Assembly (NCBI GenBank): GCA_023451415.1
Contig: JAEXZK010000180.1
Location: 1 to 5,455 of the forward strand
Direction: 5' to 3'
Source: Bacillota bacterium
GTDB lineage: Bacteria > Bacillota > Clostridia > Oscillospirales > Ruminococcaceae
DNA length: 5,455 bases
Positions 1-5,395 of the stretch are shown here, in pieces. Below the pieces are notes generated by a model. The model was not told the origin of the DNA and made no database searches. It saw only the letters and a program-made list of their open reading frames with translations. Position numbers and translations under genes: made by a program. Every line of letters begins with the position of its first letter. Position 1 is the stretch's first letter.

Positions 1-812
1 CCGCCGACCCGTCCTCCGCCGTCAGCTCCTTCACCACCGGCGCCACCGCCCAGCCTGTGGACGGCGGCGTACGGCTCACCCTGCCGCTGGCCGCGGCCAG
101 CGGCCTGTGGGGATACAACCTGGAATATGACGCCCAGGAGGATACCACAAGGCTTTATCTCCGCCGCGCCCCCGTGCGGTCCCAGACTTATGGCAGGCCC
201 CTGGAGGGGGTGACCATCCTTCTGGACGCCGGCCACGGCGGCAGCGACCCCGGCGCGCTGGGGGTAGCGGGTCCTGCCGGCCCTACCGAGGCCCAGATCA
301 ACCTGGCGGCGGTTTATGCCATCAAGTACCGCCTGGAGCAGCTGGGCGCGTCGGTGTCCCTGACCCGGATAGACGACAGCAGGGTGTCTTTGGATGAACG
401 GTGCATCATTTCGGAGCAGATGAAGCCGGATATCTTCCTGGCCATCCACCACAACAGCGCCGCCCTCACCCGGGACCTGAACAACACCAGGCGGATGGAG
501 GTTTACTACCACGAGAGCATCAGCCTCCCCCTGGCCCAGCGCCTGATGGACCGTCTGCCCCCCATGCTGGGGCGGGATTCCACCGAACCGGAGGAGAGCT
601 ACTATTATGTCACCCGGATGACCTATGCCCCGTCTGTGCTCTTTGAGCTGGGGTACATCGTCAACCCCCGGGAGTATGAGGAGACCTGCGATCAGGTCAA
701 TTTGTTCAAAACCGCCTGCGGGGTGGCCCAGGCTGTCCTGGACATCATCCCCCGGGCGGAGGCCGCCCCGGCGGCCCAGGGCACGGGTGCGGAAAGCCCC
801 GCCCAGGCCTGA
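1..812 (+). CDS. N-acetylmuramoyl-L-alanine amidase (Amidase_3), 5' end missing
   Basis: Zinc amidase that cleaves the bond between N-acetylmuramic acid and L-alanine in peptidoglycan, acting outside the cytoplasmic membrane. The reading frame (codons starting at 3, 6, 9...) is open to the left edge, so the gene begins outside the window. A GTG at 57 is in frame but has no ribosome site and is not believed to be the start. The Amidase_3 domain starts near 207. Its motifs are DAGHGG (zinc His codon 234-236), the zinc Glu in PTEAQ (288-290), FLAIHHNSA (zinc His 447-449) and the catalytic Glu in VLFELGYI (645-647), so all expected active-site residues are present. About 65 codons before the domain look like a beta-rich extracytoplasmic module that I cannot name. 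The last ~20 residues are an Ala/Pro-rich tail. Any signal peptide lies off the left edge. The family call is secure; the physiological role (division, sporulation or turnover) cannot be told. Confidence 0.93.
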   Translation, partial: ADPSSAVSSFTTGATAQPVDGGVRLTLPLAAASGLWGYNLEYDAQEDTTRLYLRRAPVRSQTYGRPLEGVTILLDAGHGGSDPGALGVAGPAGPTEAQINLAAVYAIKYRLEQLGASVSLTRIDDSRVSLDERCIISEQMKPDIFLAIHHNSAALTRDLNNTRRMEVYYHESISLPLAQRLMDRLPPMLGRDSTEPEESYYYVTRMTYAPSVLFELGYIVNPREYEETCDQVNLFKTACGVAQAVLDIIPRAEAAPAAQGTGAESPAQA

Positions 813-829
813 GGCCGGCAGCGGGAAAA

Positions 830-834
830 GGAGG
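830..834 (+). promoter_or_regulatory. Ribosome binding site of the TfoX-domain gene
   Basis: GGAGG within AAAAGGAGGAG, 9 bases before the ATG at 844. It decides the start against the longer open frame that extends upstream into the amidase gene. Confidence 0.85.
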
Positions 835-843
835 AGAAAAGAT

Positions 844-1137
844 ATGGGAGAACTGACAAAGCTGCCCAACATCGCCAAGACCATGGAGGCCCAGCTGCTG
901 GCCGTGGGGGTGGAAACGCCGGAACAGCTGGCCAAGGCGGGGAGCCGGGAGACCTGGCTCAAAATCAAAGCCATGGACCCTTCTGCCTGCTACACCCGCC
1001 TCTGCGCCCTGGAAGGCGCCATCCGCGGCGTCCGCTGGCACAGCCTGCCGGAGGACGTCAAAGCGGACTTGAAACGGTTTTATCAGGAGCATAGGCACCC
1101 TCGGTTGACAAAGGGGAACCCGCCTGTCAGCGGTTAA
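844..1137 (+). CDS. Stand-alone TfoX C-terminal domain protein, 97 aa
   Basis: Small protein consisting almost wholly of a TfoX/Sxy C-terminal domain, a helical helix-hairpin-helix-like module. The recognisable pattern is LPNIAKTMEAQLLAVGVETPEQL (start of the domain), then AMDPSACYTRLCALEGAIRGVRWHSLP, ending near residue 82. A 15-residue polar tail follows. Proteobacterial TfoX/Sxy proteins carry an additional N-terminal domain and regulate competence; that domain is absent here, so competence control should not be assumed. In Firmicutes the single-domain form has no settled function that I know of. The ATG is preceded by AAAAGGAGGAG with 9 bases after GGAGG, which fixes the start. The gene lies 31 bases after the amidase stop with no terminator between, so the two are probably co-transcribed. 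The TAA stop sits inside the palindrome CGGTTAAAACCG (1131-1142). Confidence 0.88.
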   Translation: MGELTKLPNIAKTMEAQLLAVGVETPEQLAKAGSRETWLKIKAMDPSACYTRLCALEGAIRGVRWHSLPEDVKADLKRFYQEHRHPRLTKGNPPVSG

Positions 1138-1362
1138 AACCGTCGCTGGCTTTGTTCCCGGGTTTGGCGGGTGACAGCCCGCCCGCACCCTGCGGCCTTG
1201 CCGGCCCCGGTTTTCGCCCGGAAAAACCGAGCTTCGCCTTTATCAATCGAGGTGAGCAAACCGCATCCAAGGTCCCATGCGCCCCGATAGGTGGCCCGTT
1301 CCTCCATGCCCCGGATGGGGCCCATGGCCAGATCTTATTGGTTTAACTTTGGACGGATCAGC
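1138..1362 (+). other. Structured non-coding intergenic segment, possible ncRNA or long 3' UTR
   Basis: No convincing gene is present on either strand; the short open frames have no ribosome site or recognisable protein. Inverted repeats seen directly: GGGT/ACCC enclosing GGCGGG/CCCGCC (1160-1190); CGGTTTT/AAAACCG (1208-1229); CGCAT/ATGCG (1262-1281); CCATG-CCCC/GGGG-CC-CATGG (1304-1327). The last two hairpins are enclosed by an 11-pair stem, 1242-1253 with 1332-1342, giving a three-way junction. That stem uses three G-U pairs, which would become A-C mismatches in a minus-strand transcript, so any RNA is more likely plus-strand. The segment lies between the TfoX gene and the shared terminator, so it would be transcribed as its 3' UTR even without its own promoter; I see no strong promoter. 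It does not match tmRNA, the RNase P RNA core, SRP RNA or a T-box that I can recognise. GC-rich DNA also forms hairpins by chance. Confidence 0.4.
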
Positions 1363-1404
1363 AAAACCAGCGGCCCCCGGCTTTTGCCGGGGGCCGCTGG
1401 TTTT
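1363..1404. terminator. Bidirectional intrinsic terminator, perfect 19-bp stem
   Basis: Arms 1363-1381 and 1386-1404 are perfect reverse complements (AAAACCAGCGGCCCCCGGC) with a TTTT loop. The stem carries an A-tract at its 5' edge and a T-tract at its 3' edge on both strands, so it can terminate in either direction. It lies 6 bases beyond the stop codon of the minus-strand kinase and 225 bases after the plus-strand TfoX gene, the expected place for a terminator shared by converging transcripts. The T-tracts are short (4 within the stem), though on the plus strand a further run of five T follows at 1413-1417. Confidence 0.93.
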
Positions 1405-1410
1405 ACGCCG

Positions 1411-2922
1411 CTATTTTTCTTCCTCGGGGAGGACAGGCAGGCGGAACCAGAAGGTGCTGCCTTGTCCGGGAGTGCTTTCCACCCCGCATTGCCCGCCGTG
1501 GAGGTCCATGATGCCTTTGACGATGGACAGGCCCAGGCCGGTGCCGATAGCGGCCCGCTTATGGGTCTTATCCACCTTGTAATACCTGTCCCAGATATAG
1601 GGGAGGTTCTCCGGGGGGATGCCCTCGCCGGTGTCGGTGACCCGGATGGTCACCTGACCCTCCGCCACCGTCTGGACGATGGTTACACGCTTGTCCGGGC
1701 CGGTGTAGGTGACGGCGTTGTTGATGAGATTGTAGACGACCTGGCCGAGCTTGGCCTCGTCGCCGCTGACCAGCACATGCCGGTCCGGCTCAAAGGCGAT
1801 GAGGTACCCATCCCGCCGCACCAGCTGCCGGTACCGCTCAAGGATATTCTGGATGGACGCCGTCAGGTCGAAGGGCTCGGGGCAGATGGCTTGGGCCCCG
1901 GCCTGGATCTTGGAGATATCCAGAATGTCGTTGACAAGACCTGTGAGGCGGCTGGCCTCGTCGATGACAACCTGGACGTTTTCGGGACTGTTTTCCCCGG
2001 GGATATCCCGCATCATTTCAGCATAGCCGGTGATCATGGTGAGGGGGGTGCGCAGGTCGTGGGAAACATTGGCGATGAACTCCCGCCGCAGGCCCTCCAC
2101 TTTGGAAAGCTCCCCTGCGGCATAGTTGAGGGTGTCCCTGAGTTCGGCGATCTCCAGATACCCCTCCCCCTGGAAGGTGACGCCGTAGTTCCCCTTTGCC
2201 AGTTCCTTGGCGCTCCGGTTGATCTTGATAATGGGGGTGGAGATCTTCCGGGACAGATAGGCGGCCAAACCCAGGGAGAGAATAAGGAGGATGACGGTGA
2301 TACAGATCAGCTGAACCCGCAGGGTCTCCACCGTGGCGTCCACGGGAGTGATCACCGAATTGACCAGCACCAGCAGCTGCCTGCCGTCCTGTGTGACCGC
2401 CGTCTCGCCATAGATCATGGAAATGGCCGCCTTGGAAAAGTATTTGGGCCTGGGGGCGTCCTCCGGTCGGCCGGAAAGCTTGTCCAGCGCTTTGGGGTCG
2501 TCCCAGTGGAAGTCCTCCGGCTTAAACTCCAGGTCCAGGGAGATGCGTCCGTCCTGTGCCTGGGCGTCCTGGAAAAGCCTGGCCAGGGCGTCGGGAGGCA
2601 TCTTGTGTATGATGCACTGGAAAACGGTATTGCAGGAATAAGCGGTGGCGCCCGTTTCGTCTACGATCCGTACACAGACGCCGTCATGGGGGGAGATGGC
2701 GTCCAGACGCTCCTGGAGGCCGGAATCGTCGATATCCTTGACAAGGCTGCCTGCCAGCCGCCGGACATCGGCGGCTTTGATGGCCTTGTAGAACTCCCCC
2801 AGGAACACCGTCTGGAAGAGCCACAGCAAAAGGAGCAGAAAGGCCACGAAGGCGGACAGATAGGCAAACAGCCGCCACTTGATGCTCACCCTGTCCAGAT
2901 GGTTTTTCAGCCTATGCTTCAA
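1411..2922 (-). CDS. Membrane sensor histidine kinase of a two-component system, 503 aa
   Basis: Senses an extracytoplasmic or membrane signal, autophosphorylates on His and passes phosphate to the adjacent response regulator. Domains in order: short basic cytoplasmic N-terminus; TM1 about residues 17-41; external sensor region about 42-203; TM2 about 204-224; HAMP about 225-278; HisKA with [13 protein letters not shown] (phospho-acceptor His288); HATPase_c with N-box [10 protein letters not shown] (about 394-403), G1 DTGEGI (430-435), F-box region WDRYYKVD (444-451) and G2 GTGLGLSIV (460-468). All catalytic motifs are intact and the length is usual for the WalK/PhoR-like group. The sensor region holds strands resembling a PAS/Cache fold and three cysteines (83, 97, 103); its ligand is unknown. 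The start chosen is TTG at 2922-2920, 7 bases after GGGGTGGGG, overlapping the regulator gene by 11 bases. GTG at residue 12 (MSIKWRLF...) is a possible alternative. The stop lies next to the terminator. Confidence 0.95.
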   Translation of the reverse strand: MKHRLKNHLDRVSIKWRLFAYLSAFVAFLLLLLWLFQTVFLGEFYKAIKAADVRRLAGSLVKDIDDSGLQERLDAISPHDGVCVRIVDETGATAYSCNTVFQCIIHKMPPDALARLFQDAQAQDGRISLDLEFKPEDFHWDDPKALDKLSGRPEDAPRPKYFSKAAISMIYGETAVTQDGRQLLVLVNSVITPVDATVETLRVQLICITVILLILSLGLAAYLSRKISTPIIKINRSAKELAKGNYGVTFQGEGYLEIAELRDTLNYAAGELSKVEGLRREFIANVSHDLRTPLTMITGYAEMMRDIPGENSPENVQVVIDEASRLTGLVNDILDISKIQAGAQAICPEPFDLTASIQNILERYRQLVRRDGYLIAFEPDRHVLVSGDEAKLGQVVYNLINNAVTYTGPDKRVTIVQTVAEGQVTIRVTDTGEGIPPENLPYIWDRYYKVDKTHKRAAIGTGLGLSIVKGIMDLHGGQCGVESTPGQGSTFWFRLPVLPEEEK

Positions 2923-3580
2923 AGCGATACCCCACCCCGCGCAGGGTCACGATGCAGGAGCTGTAAGGCCCCAGGGTCTTGCGGAGGAGCTTGATATGGG
3001 TATCCAGGGTGCGGTCGTCTCCGTAAAAATCGTACCCCCAGACATCGTTGATAAGGCGCTCGCGGGTCAGGGCGATGCCGCGGTTGCGCACCATGTAGAA
3101 GAAAAGGTCGTATTCCTTGGGGGACATTTCCGCCCGCTGGCCGTCGATGGTCACCACACGGCCGGTAAAGTCCACCGAGAGCCCCTGGAAGGTGAAGAGC
3201 TCCCGCTGGCCGCCGCCATGGCTGGAACGTTTGATAATGGCGTTTACCCGGAGCATCAGCTCCTTGGGGGAGAAAGGCTTGACCACATAGTCGTCCACTC
3301 CCAGTTCAAAGCCGTGGATTTTGTCGTATTCCTCCCCCCGGGCGGAGAGCATGATGATGGGGGTGGAGCAGGTTTTGCGTATCTCCCGGCAGGCGGAAAA
3401 TCCATCCAGCTCCGGCATCATAATATCCATAATGATAATATCAAAGGAGCTGCGGCTGCAAATTTCCACCGCTTCCATGCCGTCGGCGGCCTCGGTGACT
3501 TTGTGGCCCTCAAAGACCGCGTATTTTTTGATCATTTCCCGGATCATCTGCTCGTCGTCTACCACAAGGATGTTGTACAT
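2912..3580 (-). CDS. OmpR/PhoB-family response regulator, 222 aa
   Basis: Cytoplasmic DNA-binding partner of the downstream kinase. Residues about 1-118 form a receiver domain (ILVVDDE at 4-10) with acidic pocket D8/D9, phosphorylation site D52 in IIIMDIMMPE, switch Ser79 in MLSARGE, and Lys101 in VKPFSP. Residues about 126-222 form an OmpR-type winged helix, recognisable from MSPKEYDLFFYM, TRERLINDVWGYDF, RTLDTHIKLLRKTLG and the ending GVGYRFE. The length is normal for the family. The open frame continues 26 codons upstream of the ATG at 3580-3578, but this ATG precedes the conserved first strand directly and has GGAAGGAGGG nine bases upstream, so it is the start. The gene is first in a two-gene operon with the kinase, and a TATAAT box with heptamer repeats lies about 100-130 bases upstream, suggesting autoregulation. 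The regulon is unknown; names such as walR or phoP would be guesses. Confidence 0.95.
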   Translation of the reverse strand: MYNILVVDDEQMIREMIKKYAVFEGHKVTEAADGMEAVEICSRSSFDIIIMDIMMPELDGFSACREIRKTCSTPIIMLSARGEEYDKIHGFELGVDDYVVKPFSPKELMLRVNAIIKRSSHGGGQRELFTFQGLSVDFTGRVVTIDGQRAEMSPKEYDLFFYMVRNRGIALTRERLINDVWGYDFYGDDRTLDTHIKLLRKTLGPYSSCIVTLRGVGYRFEA

Positions 3581-3589
3581 AGCCGGCGC

Positions 3590-3594
3590 CCTCC
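3590..3594 (-). promoter_or_regulatory. Ribosome binding site of the response regulator
   Basis: The minus strand reads GGAAGGAGGG, with GGAGG nine bases before the ATG at 3580. It decides this start over upstream in-frame codons. Confidence 0.85.
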
Positions 3595-3610
3595 TTCCCG
3601 TAAATTTGTG

Positions 3611-3620
3611 GTTTGTGATG
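3611..3620 (-). repeat. Third copy of the putative operator half-site in the regulator leader
   Basis: The 10-mer CATCACAAAC (minus strand) recurs exactly here and at 3692-3701, 81 bases apart. It includes the CATCACA heptamer. This copy lies in the predicted 5' leader of the response regulator, downstream of the -10 box, where binding would tend to block rather than activate transcription. Confidence 0.4.
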
Positions 3621-3624
3621 ATTA

Positions 3625-3640
3625 TGCCGCAACCGCGGCA
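3625..3640. repeat. Small inverted repeat in the regulator leader
   Basis: TGCCGC-AACC-GCGGCA forms a 6-bp hairpin within the predicted untranslated leader of the response regulator. It is not followed by a T-run in either direction, so it is not a terminator. No riboswitch is recognised around it. Confidence 0.35.
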
Positions 3641-3679
3641 AATGGCATGCCTGCGCATCCCCGTAACTGTATAGCAGCT

Positions 3680-3685
3680 ATTATA
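3680..3685 (-). promoter_or_regulatory. Predicted -10 box for the response regulator-kinase operon
   Basis: Perfect TATAAT on the minus strand (ATTATA on plus). With a 17-base spacer the -35 position reads ACACAA, a poor match to TTGACA; an 18-base spacer gives CACACA (3 of 6). The -35 zone is instead occupied by two CATCACA heptamers, the arrangement seen at activator-dependent promoters of PhoB/PhoP type. The predicted start near 3673 gives a leader of about 93 bases. Confidence 0.6.
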
Positions 3686-3694
3686 CTACGAGTT

Positions 3695-3712
3695 TGTGAT
3701 GCTTGTGTGATG
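3695..3712 (-). promoter_or_regulatory. Candidate OmpR-family operator: CATCACA-N4-CATCACA
   Basis: On the minus strand two identical heptamers CATCACA (3712-3706 and 3701-3695) are separated by CAAG, an exact 11-bp period. The promoter-proximal copy ends 9 bases before the TATAAT at 3685-3680. OmpR/PhoB-family regulators bind as head-to-tail dimers to direct repeats with about 11-bp spacing (for example the Pho box), often in place of a -35. Autoregulation by the adjacent response regulator is therefore the natural reading, but it is inference. Confidence 0.5.
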
Positions 3713-3770
3713 AAAAAAGAAAGAAATTGGAAATGGAGGCCGCGGCTCATACAAAAATACACAGTATCAG

Positions 3771-3799
3771 TAGAAAAATGCCGGGAAAAGACGTATAAT
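3771..3799 (+). promoter_or_regulatory. Predicted sigma-A promoter of the solute-binding lipoprotein gene
   Basis: Perfect -10 TATAAT at 3794-3799 and -35 TAGAAA (4 of 6) at 3771-3776 with a 17-base spacer, in an AT-rich stretch. The expected start near 3806 gives a leader of about 65 bases in which I see no riboswitch or terminator. The promoter is divergent from that of the response regulator, with the heptamer repeats about 60-75 bases upstream of its -35. Confidence 0.65.
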
Positions 3800-3870
3800 A
3801 AAAAACGACTATGTAAACCGACTCAAAATTGCGGCAAAATATCTTTGTAAAAATTATTGGAGTGGATAAA

Positions 3871-5358
3871 ATGAAGAAGCTGTCCTTGCTGCGGCGCGTG
3901 CTGCTCGTTGTCCTGGCTTCCGTCCTGCTGGCCTCCTGCGGCGCTTCGTCCGGCGACGAGACGGCCCTTCCCAAGCTTGACCCCGCAGACCCGGTCTCCC
4001 TGGAAATCTGGCATTACTACAACGGCGTACAAAAGACCGCCTTTGACCAGCTGGTCACCGAGTTTAACGATACGGTGGGCCTGGAGCAGGGAATTGTGGT
4101 GGAGGCATTCAGCCACGGCAACATCAACGACCTCGTATCCAACGTCATGGATGCTGCCAACAAGAAGGTGGGGGCGGGAGAGATCCCCAATATTTTTGCC
4201 GCCTATGCCGACGCTGCCTTTGCGCTGGACCAATTGGGACTGGTGGCGGAGCTGGATGCTTATTTCACCCCGGAAGAGCTTGCCCAGTACCGGGAGGAAT
4301 ATGTGGAAGAAGGACGCTTCGACGCTGCGGGGAGCCTCAAGATATTCCCCACTGCCAAAGCCGTGGAGCTGATGATGGTCAACCTCACCGATTGGGAGAA
4401 GTTTGCGTCTGCCACAGGTGCCCAGCTGGATCAGCTGGGTACCATCGAGGGTGTGGTGGAAACGGCGCAGAAGTACTACGAATGGACGGACAGCCTGACC
4501 GCTGAGCCGGGGGACGGCAAAGCGTTTTTTGGCCGTGACGCCATGGCCAATTACATGATCATCGGCTGCCGCCAGCTGGGGGTGGAAATCTTTTCGGTAG
4601 AGGGGGGCGAGGCCGTCTTTGATGTGGAAAAGGACGTTATCCGCACCCTCTGGGACAACTATTACGTCCCCTTTGTCAAGGGCTATTTTGCGGCGGGCAA
4701 GGGCTTCCGCTCCGACGATGCCAAAACCGGGGATATCATAGCCCTGGTGGGTTCTTCCACCGGCGCGGCCTACTTCCCCAGCAAAGTCAACCTCAGCGAT
4801 ACTGAAAGTTACGATATCGAGAGCTGGATGGCCCCCGCCCCCACCTCTGCCAAGGGGGAAAAGTTTGCCGTCCAGCAGGGCGCGGGCATGGTGGTTACCA
4901 AATCCGACAAGAAAACCGAGTACGCCGCCGCGCTTTTCCTCAAATGGTTTACCGAGGAGGAGCGCAATATCCGCTTTGCGGCTTCTTCCAGCTATCTGCC
5001 GGTGAAAAATGCCGCCAACGATGCGGAGAAAATCCTGGAGATCCTGCGCCAGGAGTCCGACAACCGCCTCACCCCCAACCTGGAGAAGGCATTTCCCGCG
5101 GCCATCGAAGAGGTGGATACCCACAAAATGTATACCAGCAAGGCCTTTGCAGGGAGCAACGACGCCAGATCTGTTCTGGAACATGCCCTCAGCGATCAGG
5201 CTGCGGCCGACCGTGAGCTTGTGCTGGAGAGGCTTGGAGACGGGATGACCCTGGAGGAGGCCGCAGCGGACCTGGTCGCCGACCAGCACTTTGACGACTG
5301 GTTCCGGAGCTTTGAATCCAAGCTGGCCCAACAGCTAGACACCGGAGCCGCCGGCTGA
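3871..5358 (+). CDS. Extracellular solute-binding lipoprotein (family 1 type), 495 aa
   Basis: Membrane-anchored binding protein on the outer face of the membrane, of the type that captures sugars or related solutes for ABC importers. The N-terminus is a lipoprotein signal: basic MKKLSLLRR, a hydrophobic core, and lipobox LLASC with acylated Cys23, then a flexible linker to about residue 41. The mature domain begins with VSLEIWHYYNGVQKTAFDQL, typical of the SBP_bac_1 fold; later family-like segments are DAAGSLKIFPTAKAVELMMVN (centre) and AAALFLKWFTEEERNIRFA followed by SSYLPV (C-terminal part). An Ala/Glu-rich helical tail ends the protein. The length is slightly above the usual 400-450. The ATG at 3871 is chosen because GGAG lies 8 bases upstream and the signal peptide starts there; an upstream in-frame TTG would add 14 residues without a ribosome site. 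The ligand cannot be told. No ABC permease or ATPase is visible; the partner may lie beyond the window, or the protein may serve sensing. Confidence 0.9.
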   Translation: MKKLSLLRRVLLVVLASVLLASCGASSGDETALPKLDPADPVSLEIWHYYNGVQKTAFDQLVTEFNDTVGLEQGIVVEAFSHGNINDLVSNVMDAANKKVGAGEIPNIFAAYADAAFALDQLGLVAELDAYFTPEELAQYREEYVEEGRFDAAGSLKIFPTAKAVELMMVNLTDWEKFASATGAQLDQLGTIEGVVETAQKYYEWTDSLTAEPGDGKAFFGRDAMANYMIIGCRQLGVEIFSVEGGEAVFDVEKDVIRTLWDNYYVPFVKGYFAAGKGFRSDDAKTGDIIALVGSSTGAAYFPSKVNLSDTESYDIESWMAPAPTSAKGEKFAVQQGAGMVVTKSDKKTEYAAALFLKWFTEEERNIRFAASSSYLPVKNAANDAEKILEILRQESDNRLTPNLEKAFPAAIEEVDTHKMYTSKAFAGSNDARSVLEHALSDQAAADRELVLERLGDGMTLEEAAADLVADQHFDDWFRSFESKLAQQLDTGAAG

Positions 5359-5369
5359 TTTTCCGGCGG
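5348..5369 (+). repeat. GC-rich hairpin across the lipoprotein stop codon
   Basis: CCGCCGG (5348-5354) and CCGGCGG (5363-5369) form a 7-bp stem with an 8-base loop that holds the TGA stop. It is followed by A residues, not T, so it does not look like an intrinsic terminator. It could affect mRNA stability or the translation ratio between the two genes. Confidence 0.4.
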
Positions 5370-5383
5370 AAAAAGGACGACAA

Positions 5384-5388
5384 GGAGG
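5384..5388 (+). promoter_or_regulatory. Strong ribosome binding site of the last gene
   Basis: AAGGAGGTGA, a near-perfect anti-16S match, with GGAGG ending 7 bases before the ATG at 5396. It supports a true start for the truncated gene. Confidence 0.85.
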
Positions 5389-5395
5389 TGACCGG

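Noticed and set aside
1105..1110. TTGACA as a -35 for a transcript covering the intergenic segment
   Set aside because: No acceptable -10 is found 16-18 bases downstream, and it lies within the TfoX-domain coding sequence.
1208..1229. Hairpin CGGTTTT/AAAACCG as a terminator for the TfoX-domain gene
   Set aside because: No T-run follows, and a far better terminator lies at 1363-1404.
1134..1325. 63-codon minus-strand open frame in the same segment
   Set aside because: It lies beyond the strong terminator of the kinase operon, has no evident promoter or ribosome site, and its composition follows the GC-rich repeats.
1242..1342. Identification as 6S, SRP, tmRNA, RNase P or T-box RNA
   Set aside because: None of the conserved cores that I can recall for these families is present; naming it would be a guess.
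1152..1346. 64-codon open frame in the intergenic segment before the terminator
   Set aside because: TTG start without a ribosome site, Pro/Gly/Ala-rich translation with no recognisable family, and overlap with extensive inverted repeats. More likely RNA structure or 3' UTR.
1291..2994. Open frame of 567 codons on the plus strand opposite the kinase gene
   Set aside because: It is the antisense shadow of a clear histidine kinase with all motifs. The GC-rich codon use leaves few stops on the opposite strand, and the translation resembles no protein and has no ribosome site.
2879..3850. Open frame of 323 codons on the plus strand opposite the response regulator
   Set aside because: It lies antisense to an unmistakable receiver plus winged-helix gene, crosses the divergent promoter region, and has no ribosome site.
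3823..5331. Open frame of 502 codons on the minus strand opposite the lipoprotein gene
   Set aside because: Antisense shadow: the plus-strand gene has a signal peptide, a lipobox and a ribosome site, while the minus-strand translation is low-complexity and His/Gly/Leu-rich without a recognisable domain.
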